Source: CAG-632 sp963626805
GTDB lineage: Bacteria; Bacillota; Clostridia; Lachnospirales; Lachnospiraceae
Length of the DNA stretch: 24,175 nt
NCBI GenBank assembly: GCA_963626805.1
Contig: CAVFXS010000035.1
Coordinates: forward strand, 1-24,175
Direction of reading: 5' to 3'
Position 1 is the stretch's first letter, and the number at the start of each line of letters is the position of its first letter. Both the position numbers and the translations under genes were made by a program. Under the pieces are notes generated by a model. It had not been told where the DNA came from, searched no databases, and saw only the letters and a list, made by a program, of their open reading frames with translations. Shown in pieces: positions 24,170 to 24,175 of this stretch.

Positions 24170-24175
24170 TCTCTG

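Overview
All 19 recognisable genes or gene remnants, and a partial tRNA gene at the left edge, lie on the minus strand, so transcription runs from base 24175 towards base 1. The content points to a Gram-positive Clostridia member, most likely a gut Lachnospiraceae. The evidence is purine-rich Shine-Dalgarno (SD) sites before nearly every gene, the order secA-prfB with a programmed prfB frameshift, the tsaE-tsaB-rimI block, the MEP-pathway gene ispD, a lone cheW, and a secreted protein combining BspA-type leucine-rich repeats, a CAP domain and DUF4214-type repeats. Placement below family level cannot be made from the window.

In the direction of transcription: (1) 24175-19740 holds two strong hairpins ending an upstream unit, a sigma-A-like promoter overlapping a 15-nt palindrome, then secA, prfB and cheW. 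(2) hom (18466-19689) follows with its own terminator. (3) A monocistronic secreted protein of 1039 aa (15129-18248) has a good promoter and terminator. (4) A long same-strand series begins with a dCMP deaminase, whose promoter sits between inverted half-sites, then tex, a YcxB-like membrane protein, tsaE, tsaB, rimI, a small zinc-ribbon protein, an OmpR-type response regulator, a histidine kinase and an ABC transporter. (5) rnz has its own promoter and is followed by a single-pass membrane protein, tsaD, ispD and a terminator. (6) Last come a TetR-type regulator and a dikinase/rifampicin-phosphotransferase-like gene, both broken, and then the promoter and 5' part of tRNA-Ser(UGA).

Functionally the core is translation and tRNA biology: TsaB, TsaD and TsaE for t6A37 synthesis, RimI, RNase Z, RF2, Tex and tRNA-Ser. 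Around it are secretion (SecA), isoprenoid synthesis (IspD), pyrimidine metabolism, and threonine/methionine synthesis (Hom). A sensor-regulator-ABC module separates tsaE-tsaB-rimI from tsaD.

Two things stand out. First, two gene pairs (ABC ATPase/permease and TetR/dikinase) are each fused by a deletion that removed the 3' part of the first gene and the 5' part of the second; the dikinase remnant also carries a 1-nt frameshift. Second, three genes (ispD, tsaD, rimI) are preceded by degenerate tandem repeats with units of 9, 15 and 15 bp that end at or beside the gene's own SD sequence; one array runs through the tsaB stop codon. I found no CRISPR array, prophage, insertion sequence or obvious defence system, and no gene-free stretch longer than 300 bases.
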